The notes beneath the pieces are model-generated. The model made no database searches, was not told the origin of the DNA, and saw only the letters and a program-made list of their open reading frames with translations. Made by a program: the position numbers and the translations under genes. Below, one piece after another: positions 25,688-35,868 of a DNA stretch of 64,000 bases (position 1 is its first letter; each line of letters opens with the position of its first letter). The stretch is from [Bacteroides] pectinophilus (GTDB lineage Bacteria; Bacillota; Clostridia; Lachnospirales; Lachnospiraceae): NCBI GenBank assembly GCA_025146925.1, contig CP102260.1, positions 1,317,001 to 1,381,000 on the forward strand. Direction: 5' to 3'.

Positions 25688-27274
25688 TTGCAGTCGATTT
25701 TACTTATAATAGCTTTAATAATTTTATTATGTATAGTGGCAAACCGCTTTTCTAATAAGTTTGGTATGCCGGTTCTTTTGCTGTTCATGCTGCTTGGTAT
25801 AGCTTTTGGCGTGGATGGCTTTTTTGGTTTTGAATTTGATAATTATGAGCTTACGGGCAGGGTCTGTTCGATAGCTCTTGCGTTTATAATGTTTTATGGC
25901 GGATTTGGAACAAAATGGTCGGCAGCAAAGCCGGTTGCAGTAAAATCAGTCATTCTCTCTACTGTGGGAGTTGTCCTTACAGCACTTCTTACGGCTGTGT
26001 TCTGCGTATATGCGCTTGGCTTCGGAAAGGTGGAAGGATTTATTGTCGGTGCGGTACTGAGTTCGACTGATGCTGCATCAGTATTTTCGATACTCAGGTC
26101 AAAGAAGCTTTCATTAAAGGATGGAACGGCATCGATGCTTGAGATTGAAAGCGGTAGTAATGACCCTATATCATATATGCTCACAGTTATTGGAATAAGC
26201 ATGATGAATGGAATGGAGGGCTCTGTTGCGGGACTTGTGCTTTGCCAGATTGTAATTGGAGTTGCGGTGGGTGTTATCGTTGCTCTTGCAGCGCAGTTTA
26301 TTATGCGTAAGACAGACATTCTTACAGAGGGAATGGATACGATATTCGTTATTGCAGTTGTGCTTGTATCATATGCGCTGCCAAGCATGTTTAATGGCAA
26401 TGGCTATCTCAGTGTTTATCTTACCGGTATAATACTCGGCAATTCAAGAATTGCCAACAAGAATAATCTGGTTCATTTTTTTGACGGACTTACGAATCTT
26501 GCACAGATTACAATATTCTTTCTGCTTGGTCTTCTCGCAACGCCGCATATGATGCCTGAGATTATTCTGACATCTGTATTCATAGCATTATTCCTTACAT
26601 TTATTGCAAGACCTGTGACTATTATGGCACTTCTGGCTCCTTTTGGTGCATCGTTTGGACAGATTGGGCTGGTGTCATGGGCAGGATTACGCGGAGCTTC
26701 ATCAATAGTGTTTGCAATAGATGTTATGTCATCAGGCATGCTTCTTGGACATGATATATTTCATATAGTTTTTATGGTAGCACTGCTGTCGGTTGCAATA
26801 CAGGGAACGCTGCTTCCGCTTGTATCAAAGAAATTCAATATGATTGATGAGGATGCTGATGTTCTCAAGACATTCAATGATTATCAGGAAGAGGAAGCTA
26901 TGACTCTGATGAGAATGTATATTCCAAAGGGGCATAACTGGGAGAACAGGCTTATAAGTGATGTAACAATGCCAACAGGGTCACTTGCACTTATGATTAA
27001 GCGGGGAACAGATACGGTTATTCCCAAAGGGAGCACCAGAATATTAGCTGATGACAGTGTGATACTGAGTGTTCCGGCATATCATGGGGGGAATGACATA
27101 CGGCTTGAAGAGATACATATTGACCGCAGACATGAATGGAATAATAAGAGCATAAGCGAACTTAATCTGCCGGAAAATGTGCTTATTGCAATGATAAAGA
27201 GGCAGGATCAGAGCATAATACCGAGTGGGCATACAGTTATTCACGAGAATGATACGGTAGTTATATATAGGTAA
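25688..27274 (+). CDS. Potassium/proton antiporter, CPA1 type with RCK-C domains
   Basis: The 528-residue protein has about 12-13 transmembrane helices (1-390), with FIVGAVLSSTDAASVFSILR and EIESGSNDPISYML, the ion-site motifs of the NhaP2/CvrA antiporters. Two TrkA-C-like domains follow (about 405-460 and 465-528; IPKGSTRILADDSVIL, IIPSGHTVIHENDTVVIY), which usually bind nucleotides or c-di-AMP-type ligands to gate the carrier. It likely trades cytoplasmic K+ or Na+ for protons. The start is TTG 25688, preceded by GGGAGGATAATTA. No terminator is seen before the PilZ gene, but that gene has its own promoter. Confidence 0.9.
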   Translation: MQSILLIIALIILLCIVANRFSNKFGMPVLLLFMLLGIAFGVDGFFGFEFDNYELTGRVCSIALAFIMFYGGFGTKWSAAKPVAVKSVILSTVGVVLTALLTAVFCVYALGFGKVEGFIVGAVLSSTDAASVFSILRSKKLSLKDGTASMLEIESGSNDPISYMLTVIGISMMNGMEGSVAGLVLCQIVIGVAVGVIVALAAQFIMRKTDILTEGMDTIFVIAVVLVSYALPSMFNGNGYLSVYLTGIILGNSRIANKNNLVHFFDGLTNLAQITIFFLLGLLATPHMMPEIILTSVFIALFLTFIARPVTIMALLAPFGASFGQIGLVSWAGLRGASSIVFAIDVMSSGMLLGHDIFHIVFMVALLSVAIQGTLLPLVSKKFNMIDEDADVLKTFNDYQEEEAMTLMRMYIPKGHNWENRLISDVTMPTGSLALMIKRGTDTVIPKGSTRILADDSVILSVPAYHGGNDIRLEEIHIDRRHEWNNKSISELNLPENVLIAMIKRQDQSIIPSGHTVIHENDTVVIYR

Positions 27275-27283
27275 AAGTACTCA

Positions 27284-27312
27284 TTGAATAAAAAGGTAAA
27301 AGAGAGTATCAT
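27284..27312 (+). promoter_or_regulatory. Promoter of the PilZ-domain gene
   Basis: TTGAAT (27284-27289) and TATCAT (27307-27312), with a 17-base spacer, lie 33 bases before the ATG. Confidence 0.5.
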
Positions 27313-27344
27313 ATATCTTAGAATTATTAAGGGGGGACTGTTGT

Positions 27345-27677
27345 ATGACAGAGAAGAGAAAGACTAAGAGGTTTCCTGTAAGCCTCAGCCTTAGAGTATC
27401 TACATTGTTTAAGCAGGATAATGTCAGAATTTCTGATATGAATTCGCCTATTTCTGTGAACAACGTATCAAAGGGTGGGATAGGCTTTGTATCAGATAGT
27501 GTACTCCCGGTTGGATATTATTTTAATGCGGCACTACATCTTGGTAATAAGGATGATACATTATACTGTGTTATTAAGATTATAAGAAGTATCCGTAAGG
27601 AGGACGGAAGCTATTCATATGGTGCAGAGTTCGTCGGAATGGCACCCGTACTTAATTATATATTTGATGAGATCTGA
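27345..27677 (+). CDS. Single-domain PilZ protein (c-di-GMP receptor candidate)
   Basis: The 110-residue protein begins MTEKRKTKRFPVSLSLRVST, with the Arg/Lys-rich RxxxR-like start of PilZ domains. VNNVSKGGIGFVS stands at the (D/N)xSxxG position that holds cyclic di-GMP. The C-terminal strand YSYGAEFVGM is also typical. It has no other domain, so it would act by binding a partner. The first motif is KTKRFPV rather than a clean RxxxR, which leaves some doubt about ligand binding. It ends at a strong terminator. Confidence 0.85.
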   Translation: MTEKRKTKRFPVSLSLRVSTLFKQDNVRISDMNSPISVNNVSKGGIGFVSDSVLPVGYYFNAALHLGNKDDTLYCVIKIIRSIRKEDGSYSYGAEFVGMAPVLNYIFDEI

Positions 27678-27710
27678 TGGCCGGATACAGCAGCCGGACG
27701 TATATGACAG

Positions 27711-27765
27711 AATGTCACACATGCGATGACTTAGTAGAGATTCATTGCGTGTGTGACATTTTTGT
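27711..27765. terminator. Intrinsic terminator after the PilZ gene
   Basis: A long stem pairs AATGTCACACATGCGATGA (27711-27729) with TCATTGCGTGTGTGACATT (27742-27760), followed by TTTTTG. It also lies downstream of the convergent rlmD gene and may serve it, though the minus side lacks a good T run. Confidence 0.85.
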
Positions 27766-27815
27766 TGGCGTATCTGCTGAGAATGGGCATATCAGATGTT
27801 AACTTAGATATTAGT

Positions 27816-29033
27816 TTAGCGGCGCTCAAGGCATACAATTGTCTCAATTCCCGATGTCCATGGGAACATATCAACAGGCTGGATAGCCGCTACACGGTAT
27901 GCACGGCGCGCAAGCACTGCAAGGTCCCGTGCAAGTGTTTCGGGACAGCATGAGATGTAGATGACTTTTGAAGGCATAAGCTTCAGTATAGAGTTAAGAA
28001 ATACCTTATCGCTTCCGGCACGTGGCGGATCCATAAATATAACATCGCAGGTCTCGTTATTATCTGCCATCCGTCTCATAAAGCGACCGGCGTCATCGGC
28101 GTAGATATCGATATTGCTGATATTATTGGCTTTGGCATTACGGCGTGCATCTTTTACTGCATCGGTATTGGTCTCAACGCTGATAACCTTCCGGACGTGT
28201 CCGGCAACGGTCATGCCTATAGTTCCGATTCCACTGTAAGCATCAATGACGGTCTCGCTGCCTGTAAGACGCGCAAGCTCAATGGCTTTTGTATAGAGAA
28301 GCTCTGTCTGTACGGCATTTACCTGATAAAATGACTTAGGCGATATGCGGTAGGTTATTCCGCAGAGCGTATCTTCTATATACCCGCTTCCGTATTCCGT
28401 ATACTGTCTGTCGCCGAGAATCATGCTCGTACGCCTGTTATTAATATTTATGACAACAGATGTTATCTCAGGACATTCCCTGATGAGTTCACGTATAAAA
28501 TTCTTCTTGGATGGGAAAAATGTCGATGCCATTACAAGAATAACAAGAATCTGACCGCTTTTGTGCCCTGTTCTTATGAGAACATGACGCAGAAGTCCCG
28601 TACCGTTACGTTCATCATATATCTTAAGGCCAAAATCGCCTGCCAGCCGGCGTATTACTTCTATTATTGCTTTGGCACGTGTATCTTCAATAAGGCAGGC
28701 AGTATTGTCTACAATCCTGTGGCTTGATTCCTCATAACTTCCGCATATTATATTGTTGTATCTGTCACGGCCGAATGCCGCATGAACCTTGTTACGGTAA
28801 TGATATGGCTTGTCCATGCCGATTATACGTGATACACTGCCGTATGAGGAGAGAAGTTTCTGCTCGTATTCCTGCTTTTTATCAAGCTGCTCTTTATATG
28901 CAATTCCCTGATAGGCGCAGCCTCCGCAGCGTGCTGCATGCGGACATACTTCAGCCGGCTTTGCCTGCTTTCTGCCTCGGTTTTGTGCAGGGGAGTGTGC
29001 ACGATTGCATGGGGAATTATGTGATGATGTCAT
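27816..29033 (-). CDS. rlmD: 23S rRNA (uracil-5-)-methyltransferase, RlmD/RumA type
   Basis: The 405-residue protein carries CPHAARCGGCAYQGI, whose cysteines bind the 4Fe-4S cluster of the RumA/TrmA group. The SAM site is VIDAYSGIGTIGMTVA, then FMDPPRAGSD and the catalytic cysteine segment YISCCPETLARDL. The C-terminal motif is FPWTSGIETIVCLERR, where most relatives have FPHTxHVE, a minor deviation near the active glutamate. No TRAM domain is present at the N-terminus, only a short polar tail. It should methylate U1939 (or U747) of 23S rRNA. Paralogues such as RlmCD cannot be separated by eye. Confidence 0.88.
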   Translation of the reverse strand: MTSSHNSPCNRAHSPAQNRGRKQAKPAEVCPHAARCGGCAYQGIAYKEQLDKKQEYEQKLLSSYGSVSRIIGMDKPYHYRNKVHAAFGRDRYNNIICGSYEESSHRIVDNTACLIEDTRAKAIIEVIRRLAGDFGLKIYDERNGTGLLRHVLIRTGHKSGQILVILVMASTFFPSKKNFIRELIRECPEITSVVININNRRTSMILGDRQYTEYGSGYIEDTLCGITYRISPKSFYQVNAVQTELLYTKAIELARLTGSETVIDAYSGIGTIGMTVAGHVRKVISVETNTDAVKDARRNAKANNISNIDIYADDAGRFMRRMADNNETCDVIFMDPPRAGSDKVFLNSILKLMPSKVIYISCCPETLARDLAVLARRAYRVAAIQPVDMFPWTSGIETIVCLERR

Positions 29034-29100
29034 GTTGTGTTCCTCTCAAAAGTATAAGTAATATAAGCTATAGGAAAAGCTATAAGAATATAATAGCATA

Positions 29101-29129
29101 TTGATTTTGTGATGCAAATGTTTTATAAT
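29101..29129 (+). promoter_or_regulatory. Promoter of purB
   Basis: TTGATT (29101-29106) and TATAAT (29124-29129) are separated by exactly 17 bases, giving a leader of about 35 bases before the purB ATG. Confidence 0.7.
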
Positions 29130-29171
29130 TTTTCTGTTTGACAAATGTATTAAGAAAGGATTAATCATAAT

Positions 29172-30602
29172 ATGAACGACAGATACCAGACACCACTTGC
29201 TGAGCGTTATGCAAGTAAAGAGATGCAGTACATTTTCTCACCTGACAAGAAGTTCAGAACATGGAGAAGACTCTGGATAGCACTTGCTGAATCAGAGAAG
29301 GAGCTTGGACTTAACATAACAGACGAGCAGATAGCTGAACTTAAGGCTCATCAGGATGATATCAACTATGAGGACGCTAAGAAGCGCGAGGCAGAAGTAC
29401 GTCATGACGTTATGTCACATGTATATGCTTATGGACTCCAGTGCCCTAAGGCTAAGGGAATTATCCACCTTGGCGCAACTTCATGTTATGTTGGTGATAA
29501 CACAGACATAATTATTATGACTGAAGGACTTCAGCTTGTAAGGAAGAAGCTTATCAATGTTATTGCTGAGCTTTCAAAGTTCGCAGGAAAGTACAGAGCA
29601 CTTCCAACGCTTGCATTTACACATTTTCAGCCGGCACAGCCTACAACAGTAGGTAAGAGAGCAACACTCTGGATTAATGAGCTTATGCTTGATCTTGAAG
29701 ATCTGGATCATGTTATCTCGACAATGAAGCTTCTCGGATCAAAGGGTACAACAGGTACACAGGCAAGTTTCCTTGAACTGTTTGAGGGTGACCATGCCAA
29801 GATCCGCAAGCTGGACAGCCTTATAGCTGAGAAGATGGGTTTCAGGGAGTGTTTCCCTGTATCTGGTCAGACATATTCCAGAAAAGTAGATACAAGAGTG
29901 CTTAATGTTCTCGCAGGCGTTGCCGCAAGTGCACATAAGTTCTCTAATGATATCAGACTTCTTCAGCACCTGAAGGAGATTGAGGAGCCATTTGAAAAGT
30001 CACAGATTGGTTCATCTGCAATGGCTTATAAGAGAAATCCTATGAGGAGTGAGAGAATCGCATCACTTGCCAATTATGTAATGGCAGATGTAATGAATCC
30101 TGCAATCACGTCAGCAACACAGTGGTTTGAGAGAACACTCGATGATTCGGCTAATAAGAGAATCTCTGTTCCGGAAGCATTCCTTGCTGTAGACGGAATC
30201 CTTGACCTTTATATGAATGTAGTAGACGGACTTGTTGTATATGACAAGGTAATTACTAAGCATCTTATGGCTGAGCTTCCATTCATGGCTACCGAGAATA
30301 TCATGATGGATGCGGTTAAAGCCGGCGGAGACCGTCAGGAACTCCATGAGAGAATCAGAGAGCTTTCAATGAAGGCCGGAGCAAGAGTTAAGCAGGAGGG
30401 TCTTGATAATAACCTTCTTGAACTTATTGCAGCGGATCCGATGTTCGGTGTTACACTTGAAGAACTTCAGGCAAAGCTTGATCCTTCAAAGTATACAGGA
30501 CGCGCAAAAGAGCAGGTTGATGAGTATCTTGCCGAGGTTGTACAGCCTGTGCTTGATTCCAATGCCGATGCACTTGGTATGACTGCTACAATTAACGTAT
30601 AA
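29172..30602 (+). CDS. purB: Adenylosuccinate lyase
   Basis: The 476-residue enzyme shows RHDVMSHVYAYG, IIHLGATSCYVGDN, FTHFQPAQPTTVGKRAT, and the mobile signature loop KSQIGSSAMAYKRNPMRSER, all typical of PurB. It splits SAICAR and adenylosuccinate in the purine pathway and so feeds both the ZMP used by the transformylase at 6.0-7.2 kb and AMP. The start ATG follows AGAAAGGATTAATCATAAT. It stands alone, with its own promoter and terminator, not under the ZTP riboswitch. Confidence 0.96.
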   Translation: MNDRYQTPLAERYASKEMQYIFSPDKKFRTWRRLWIALAESEKELGLNITDEQIAELKAHQDDINYEDAKKREAEVRHDVMSHVYAYGLQCPKAKGIIHLGATSCYVGDNTDIIIMTEGLQLVRKKLINVIAELSKFAGKYRALPTLAFTHFQPAQPTTVGKRATLWINELMLDLEDLDHVISTMKLLGSKGTTGTQASFLELFEGDHAKIRKLDSLIAEKMGFRECFPVSGQTYSRKVDTRVLNVLAGVAASAHKFSNDIRLLQHLKEIEEPFEKSQIGSSAMAYKRNPMRSERIASLANYVMADVMNPAITSATQWFERTLDDSANKRISVPEAFLAVDGILDLYMNVVDGLVVYDKVITKHLMAELPFMATENIMMDAVKAGGDRQELHERIRELSMKAGARVKQEGLDNNLLELIAADPMFGVTLEELQAKLDPSKYTGRAKEQVDEYLAEVVQPVLDSNADALGMTATINV

Positions 30603-30654
30603 TTCAATTCATGTGCAATTAATTATTGCAATGTAGTAACATAAATAAAGATAA

Positions 30655-30738
30655 TTAATAAAAGAGGCACTCTCAATACTGATGCCTGGCCGGTCTTACA
30701 GACCGCAGATATCGGTATGAGTGCCTCTTTTATTAATT
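30655..30738. terminator. Bidirectional terminator between purB and a convergent gene
   Basis: TAATAAAAGAGGCACTC and GAGTGCCTCTTTTATTA form the outer stem, with an internal CGGTCTTACAGACCG hairpin. It has T-rich runs on both strands and ends inside the last codons of the minus-strand gene. Confidence 0.8.
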
Positions 30739-31071
30739 GCGAAGCTTTTGTGTGATGCTGTCATATAACATATACAGGTGCTGCGTGCCATTCTCAAGTA
30801 TGTAATAATGTCTTATGTACGGTACCAGAAGCACCATGAATAATATAAACAGAATCAGTACAGCAGTCATCTGTGTCATAGTGAAGAACCACAGAGACAT
30901 AAGTGCAAGTATCGCAAATGTAACTGTTACTATCAGGTGGACTATGCGCTCATGCTGAAAGAAGCCTATCTGCACCGTAATGTCACTGTAAATGATGCTC
31001 ATTGCGGAGGTATCATCAGAAGCAATCAGTGCTTCGAGATATGCTGTGTAATCTTTAAGTCTTTTTTCCAT
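30733..31071 (-). CDS. Small two-helix membrane protein, unknown
   Basis: The 112-residue protein has a polar N-terminal helix (MEKRLKDYTAYLEALIAS), then two close transmembrane helices (about residues 45-65 and 69-88) and a short cytoplasmic tail. I choose ATG 31071 because GGAG lies 6 bases before it; ATG 31083 and 31098 in the same frame are possible. No family is recognised. It is monocistronic and converges on purB, with which it shares a terminator. Confidence 0.68.
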   Translation of the reverse strand: MEKRLKDYTAYLEALIASDDTSAMSIIYSDITVQIGFFQHERIVHLIVTVTFAILALMSLWFFTMTQMTAVLILFILFMVLLVPYIRHYYILENGTQHLYMLYDSITQKLRN

Positions 31072-31172
31072 ACTAATCTCCATTCTGCAGGCTGCCAAGG
31101 GTCTGCGGATGTAAATACTTTATTTTTTTCTATTTTAACTCCATAATTAACCTATTACAATGAAAAAATATA

Positions 31173-31201
31173 TTGAAAATGAAGCACCTATGCGATATTA
31201 T
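31173..31201 (+). promoter_or_regulatory. Promoter of the leuB-ilvD-ilvB operon
   Basis: TTGAAA (31173-31178) and TATTAT (31196-31201) with a 17-base spacer. The leader of about 55 bases is too short for a T-box, and none is seen. Confidence 0.55.
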
Positions 31202-31264
31202 TTAATAATAGGCATAATTTTGTCATATTTTAGTTATAAATAAAACCAAAGGAGAGTATGCACT

Positions 31265-32347
31265 ATGGGATTTAGCATTGCATTGATTCCCGGAGACGGA
31301 ATCGGACCTGAGATAGTTGCTGAGGCAAGAAAGGTCCTTGACTGTGTGGGAAGCAGATACGGACATGAATTTAATTATACAGAGATATTAATGGGAGGAT
31401 GTTCCATTGATGCATACGGCGTGCCACTTTCAGATGAGGCTCTTGCCGTTGCCAAGTCAAGTGATTCGGTTCTTCTTGGAGCTGTTGGCGGTAATGTAGG
31501 CAATTCAAGATGGTACGATGTGGCGCCTAATCTCAGACCTGAAGCTGGACTTCTTAAGATTCGTAAGGAACTCGGACTTTTTGCCAATATACGTCCTGCA
31601 TATCTGTTCAATGAGCTTAAGGGTGCATGCCCTCTTAAGGAAGATATAATCGGTGACGGTTTTGATATGGTCATTATGAGAGAACTTACAGGCGGTCTTT
31701 ACTTCGGAGAGAGACATACCGAGGAAGTTGATGGTGTGATGACTGCTACGGATACCCTTACATATAACGAGGAAGAGATCAGAAGAATTGCAGTTAAGGC
31801 ATTCGATATAGCAATGAAGAGGAATAAGAAGGTAATCAGTGTTGATAAGGCCAATGTTCTCGATTCATCAAGATTGTGGCGCAAGGTAGTGGCAGAGGTT
31901 GCGAAGGATTATCCGGAGGTTGAGGTATCTAATATGCTTGTTGATAACTGCGCAATGCAGCTTGTCATGAATCCGGGACAGTTTGATGTGATTCTTACAG
32001 AGAACATGTTTGGTGATATCCTTTCTGATGAAGCAAGTATGATAACAGGTTCAATCGGAATGCTTTCATCAGCAAGCCTCGGAAGCAGTAAACTCGGACT
32101 GTATGAGCCTAGCCATGGATCGGCTCCTGATATTGCAGGTAAGAATATAGCTAACCCTATTGCAACAATCCTTTCAGCAGCAATGATGCTCAGATATTCA
32201 TTTGATCTTGATAAGGAAGCAGATGCGGTCGAGGCGGCAGTTAAGAAGGTGCTTAAGGACGGATACCGCACAATAGATATTATGGACGAAGGCATGACAC
32301 AGGTGTCTACTTCACAGATGGGCGATCTGATTGCGGACAACATCTGA
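31265..32347 (+). CDS. leuB: 3-Isopropylmalate dehydrogenase
   Basis: The 360-residue enzyme has [76 protein letters not shown] and [18 protein letters not shown], the full LeuB set. It oxidises and decarboxylates 3-isopropylmalate with NAD+ for leucine synthesis. The start ATG follows CAAAGGAGAGTATGCACT. It begins an operon with ilvD and ilvB; leuA and leuCD are not in this window. Confidence 0.95.
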   Translation: MGFSIALIPGDGIGPEIVAEARKVLDCVGSRYGHEFNYTEILMGGCSIDAYGVPLSDEALAVAKSSDSVLLGAVGGNVGNSRWYDVAPNLRPEAGLLKIRKELGLFANIRPAYLFNELKGACPLKEDIIGDGFDMVIMRELTGGLYFGERHTEEVDGVMTATDTLTYNEEEIRRIAVKAFDIAMKRNKKVISVDKANVLDSSRLWRKVVAEVAKDYPEVEVSNMLVDNCAMQLVMNPGQFDVILTENMFGDILSDEASMITGSIGMLSSASLGSSKLGLYEPSHGSAPDIAGKNIANPIATILSAAMMLRYSFDLDKEADAVEAAVKKVLKDGYRTIDIMDEGMTQVSTSQMGDLIADNI

Positions 32348-32401
32348 TATCATATATAATAGTTAGTTATAATAATCAGTTTAGATGGAGGAATGGTAGT
32401 A

Positions 32402-34078
32402 ATGAAAAGTGATTCAGTAAGAGTAGGAACCCAGCAGGCTCCGCACAGATCTTTGTTCAATGCACTCGGCATGACAGAAGAAGAGATGAAGAAGCCGCTT
32501 GTCGGAATTGTAAGTTCATATAATGAGATAGTACCGGGACATATGAACATTGATAAGATTGTTGAAGCTGTCAAGCTTGGAGTTGCAATGGCAGGAGGCA
32601 CTCCTGTAGTATTCCCTGCAATTGCAGTGTGCGATGGTATTGCAATGGGACATGTGGGAATGAAGTATTCACTTGTTACAAGAGATCTGATTGCAGATTC
32701 AACAGAGTGTATGGCAACAGCACATCAGTTTGATGCGCTTGTAATGGTTCCTAACTGTGATAAGAATGTGCCGGGTCTGCTTATGGCAGCTGCAAGAGTT
32801 AATGTTCCTACTGTATTTGTAAGTGGAGGACCGATGCTTGCAGGCCATGTTAAGGGATGTAAGACCAGCCTTTCAAGTATGTTTGAGGCTGTAGGCGCAT
32901 ATACTGCCGGTAAGATTAATGAAGATGATCTTAAAGAATATGAGGAAAAGACATGTCCTACATGCGGTTCATGTTCAGGCATGTATACTGCCAACAGTAT
33001 GAACTGCCTTACAGAGGCTCTCGGAATGGGACTTAAGGGTAATGGTACAATTCCTGCCGTATATTCTGAGAGAATCAAGCTTGCCAAGCATGCAGGCATG
33101 CAGGTAATGGAACTTTACCGCAGGAATATAAGACCGAGAGATATCATGACTAAGGAAGCAATCCTCAACGCACTTACTGTAGATATGGCACTTGGATGTT
33201 CTACAAACAGCATGCTTCACCTCCCTGCGATTGCTCATGAAGTTGGATTTGATTTTGATATAGCATTTGCTAACCCGATAAGTGAGAAGACACCTAACCT
33301 GTGTCATCTTGCACCTGCAGGCCATACATATATGGAAGATCTTAATGAAGCAGGTGGTGTGTATGCGGTTATGAACGAGCTTCTTGAAGCGGGACTTCTT
33401 AATCCTGACTGCATGACAGTTACAGGTAAGACGATTGGTGAGAATGTCAAGGGGTGTGTCAATAAGAATCCTGAGGTTATCAGACCGATTGACAATCCTT
33501 ACAGCAAGACAGGCGGACTTGCAGTTCTTAAGGGTAACCTTGCACCGGATGGTGGTGTTGTAAAGCGCTCAGCCGTTGCAGAAGAGATGATGGTCCATGA
33601 AGGTCCTGCAAGAGTATTTGACTGCGAAGAAGATGCAATTGCTGCTATTAAGGGCGGCAGGATTGTAGACGGTGATGTTGTGGTAATCAGATATGAAGGC
33701 CCTAAGGGCGGTCCTGGTATGAGAGAGATGCTTAATCCGACATCAGCAATTGCGGGAATGGGTCTCGGTTCAACAGTTGCACTTATTACTGACGGACGAT
33801 TCAGCGGTGCTTCAAGAGGAGCTTCAATAGGTCATGTTTCACCTGAAGCTGCTGTTGGCGGTCCTATTGCGCTCGTAGAGGAAGGTGACATCATCTCAAT
33901 TAATATTCCTGAGATGAAGCTTGACATAAAGGTTTCGGATGAGGAGATGGCAGCACGCCGTGCTAAGTGGCAGCCAAGACAGCCAAAGGTTACAACGGGA
34001 TACCTCGCACGTTATGCATCTATGGTTACATCAGGTAACAGAGGAGCAATCCTTGAGGTTCCAAAGGAGGCAAGATAA
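32402..34078 (+). CDS. ilvD: Dihydroxy-acid dehydratase
   Basis: The 558-residue enzyme has cluster cysteines in [16 protein letters not shown] and [18 protein letters not shown], plus [20 protein letters not shown] near the end, as in IlvD. It dehydrates the dihydroxy acids of valine, leucine and isoleucine synthesis and holds an Fe-S cluster. I choose ATG 32402, 9 bases after GGAGGA; the in-frame ATG 32393 touches the ribosome binding site and is too close. The stop overlaps the ilvB start by one base (TAATG). Confidence 0.96.
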   Translation: MKSDSVRVGTQQAPHRSLFNALGMTEEEMKKPLVGIVSSYNEIVPGHMNIDKIVEAVKLGVAMAGGTPVVFPAIAVCDGIAMGHVGMKYSLVTRDLIADSTECMATAHQFDALVMVPNCDKNVPGLLMAAARVNVPTVFVSGGPMLAGHVKGCKTSLSSMFEAVGAYTAGKINEDDLKEYEEKTCPTCGSCSGMYTANSMNCLTEALGMGLKGNGTIPAVYSERIKLAKHAGMQVMELYRRNIRPRDIMTKEAILNALTVDMALGCSTNSMLHLPAIAHEVGFDFDIAFANPISEKTPNLCHLAPAGHTYMEDLNEAGGVYAVMNELLEAGLLNPDCMTVTGKTIGENVKGCVNKNPEVIRPIDNPYSKTGGLAVLKGNLAPDGGVVKRSAVAEEMMVHEGPARVFDCEEDAIAAIKGGRIVDGDVVVIRYEGPKGGPGMREMLNPTSAIAGMGLGSTVALITDGRFSGASRGASIGHVSPEAAVGGPIALVEEGDIISINIPEMKLDIKVSDEEMAARRAKWQPRQPKVTTGYLARYASMVTSGNRGAILEVPKEAR

Positions 34079-35766
34079 TGAAGTTAAATGGTTCAGAGAT
34101 TATAATAGAGTGTCTTAAAGAGCAGGGCGTAGACACTGTATTCGGTTATCCGGGAGGAGCTATTCTGAATGTGTATGATGCCCTTTATAAGCATTCTGAT
34201 GAGATAACACATATCCTTACATCACATGAGCAGGGAGCTTCACATGCTGCGGATGGTTATGCAAGAGCAACAGGCAAAGTCGGTGTATGTTTTGCAACAT
34301 CAGGTCCGGGGGCAACTAACCTTGTTACAGGTATAGCAACTGCGGCAATGGATTCAATTCCGATAGTTGCAATCACATGTAATGTAACAGTACCGCTTCT
34401 TGGCAAGGACAGCTTCCAGGAGGTTGATATCGCCGGAATTACAATGCCTATCACAAAGCACAGCTTTATTGTAAAGGATGTTAATAAGCTTGCAGATACA
34501 ATAAGGAGAGCATTTACAATTGCCAAAGAAGGAAGACCGGGACCGGTACTCGTTGATATCACAAAGGATGTAACTGCCAATGAGTGCGATTATGTGAAGA
34601 CAACACCTAAGACAATTGAACGTGTTACTGACACAATCAAAGAAGAAGATATAGTTAAAGCTGTTAATATGATTAAGGAAGCAAAGAAACCTGTTGTGTT
34701 TGCAGGAGGCGGTGCAATTGCTTCTGATGCATCGGATGAGCTTAGAAGATTTGTTAACAAGGTAGATGCACCTGTTGTAGATTCACTTATGGGCAAGGGT
34801 GCATTCGACGGAACAGATCCAAGATATGCAGGAATGCTTGGAATGCACGGAACTAAGGCAGCTAACTACAGCGTTACGGAATGTGATCTGCTTATAGTTG
34901 TTGGTGCAAGATTCTCAGACCGTGTTACAGGTAATACCAGAAAATTTGCGAACAATGCAAAGATTCTTCAGTTTGATGTTGATGCTGCTGAGATTAATAA
35001 GAATATCAGGACAGATGCCAGTGTTATAGGAGATGCGCTTGAGATACTTAAGAGAATAAATGCTCTTCTTGACCAGTGCAATCATTCAGAATGGATTCAG
35101 CATGTTGAAGAACTCAAAGCGGATTATCCTATGAAGTATAATACAGACCGCCTTAACGGACCACTTATAATGGAGAAGATATTCGAGGTAACAGGCGGAG
35201 ATGCAATCATATCAACAGATGTAGGACAGCATCAGATGTGGGCTGCACAGCATTATAATTACAAGAAGCCACGTACGCTTCTTACATCGGGCGGACTCGG
35301 AACCATGGGATACGGACTTGGAGCGGCTATCGGTGCCAAGGTGGGATGCCGTGATAAGGTCGTTATTAATATTGCAGGTGACGGATGCTTCAGAATGAAC
35401 ATGAACGAGCTTGCGACAGCAGCAAGATATAATATACCGGTTATCGAAGTTATATTTGATAACCATGTCCTTGGTATGGTGCGTCAGTGGCAGGATCTTT
35501 TCTATGGTAAGAGATATTCGGCTACGGTTCTTGATGATTCAGTGGATTATGTAAAGATTGCTGAAGCTATGGGAATTAAGGCATATACAATAACGAAGCC
35601 TGAGGAGATTGTTCCTGTATTTGAGGAAGCAATAAGCCTTAATATCCCTGTTCTTATTGAGTGCCAGCTTAACAGGGATGACAAAGTATTCCCTATGGTA
35701 TCACCGGGAGCACCTATATCAGAAGCTTTTGACAGGGAAGACCTTGATAAAAAAGATAATCAATAA
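34078..35766 (+). CDS. ilvB: Acetolactate synthase, large (catalytic) subunit
   Basis: The 562-residue ThDP enzyme has FGYPGGAILNVYDAL, LTSHEQGASHAADGYARATGK with the catalytic Glu, CNVTVPLLGKDSFQEVD, and the ThDP/Mg motif GDGCFRMNMNELATAARYNIP. LGMVRQWQDLFYGKRYS marks it as a biosynthetic AHAS. It makes acetolactate and acetohydroxybutyrate. The usual regulatory subunit gene ilvN does not follow: the next gene is serC with its own promoter. The regulatory subunit must lie elsewhere or be absent. It is translationally coupled to ilvD. Confidence 0.95.
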   Translation: MKLNGSEIIIECLKEQGVDTVFGYPGGAILNVYDALYKHSDEITHILTSHEQGASHAADGYARATGKVGVCFATSGPGATNLVTGIATAAMDSIPIVAITCNVTVPLLGKDSFQEVDIAGITMPITKHSFIVKDVNKLADTIRRAFTIAKEGRPGPVLVDITKDVTANECDYVKTTPKTIERVTDTIKEEDIVKAVNMIKEAKKPVVFAGGGAIASDASDELRRFVNKVDAPVVDSLMGKGAFDGTDPRYAGMLGMHGTKAANYSVTECDLLIVVGARFSDRVTGNTRKFANNAKILQFDVDAAEINKNIRTDASVIGDALEILKRINALLDQCNHSEWIQHVEELKADYPMKYNTDRLNGPLIMEKIFEVTGGDAIISTDVGQHQMWAAQHYNYKKPRTLLTSGGLGTMGYGLGAAIGAKVGCRDKVVINIAGDGCFRMNMNELATAARYNIPVIEVIFDNHVLGMVRQWQDLFYGKRYSATVLDDSVDYVKIAEAMGIKAYTITKPEEIVPVFEEAISLNIPVLIECQLNRDDKVFPMVSPGAPISEAFDREDLDKKDNQ

Positions 35767-35801
35767 AATGACTTAATTTTTTTATGTTATGTAAAGATTA
35801 T

Positions 35802-35830
35802 TTGACAATTGTGTATCATTGCCATAAAAT
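35802..35830 (+). promoter_or_regulatory. Strong promoter of serC-serA-DUF1015
   Basis: TTGACA (35802-35807), 17 bases, TAAAAT (35825-35830): the nearest to consensus in the window. It lies about 40 bases before the GTG start of serC. Confidence 0.85.
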
Positions 35831-35868
35831 GGCATTATATTTTTTATGAATTTCAGGAGGATGAAAAA

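Noticed and set aside
31099-31264. T-box or leucine attenuator before leuB
   Set aside because: The leader after the promoter is about 55 bases, with no T-box sequence, leader peptide or terminator.
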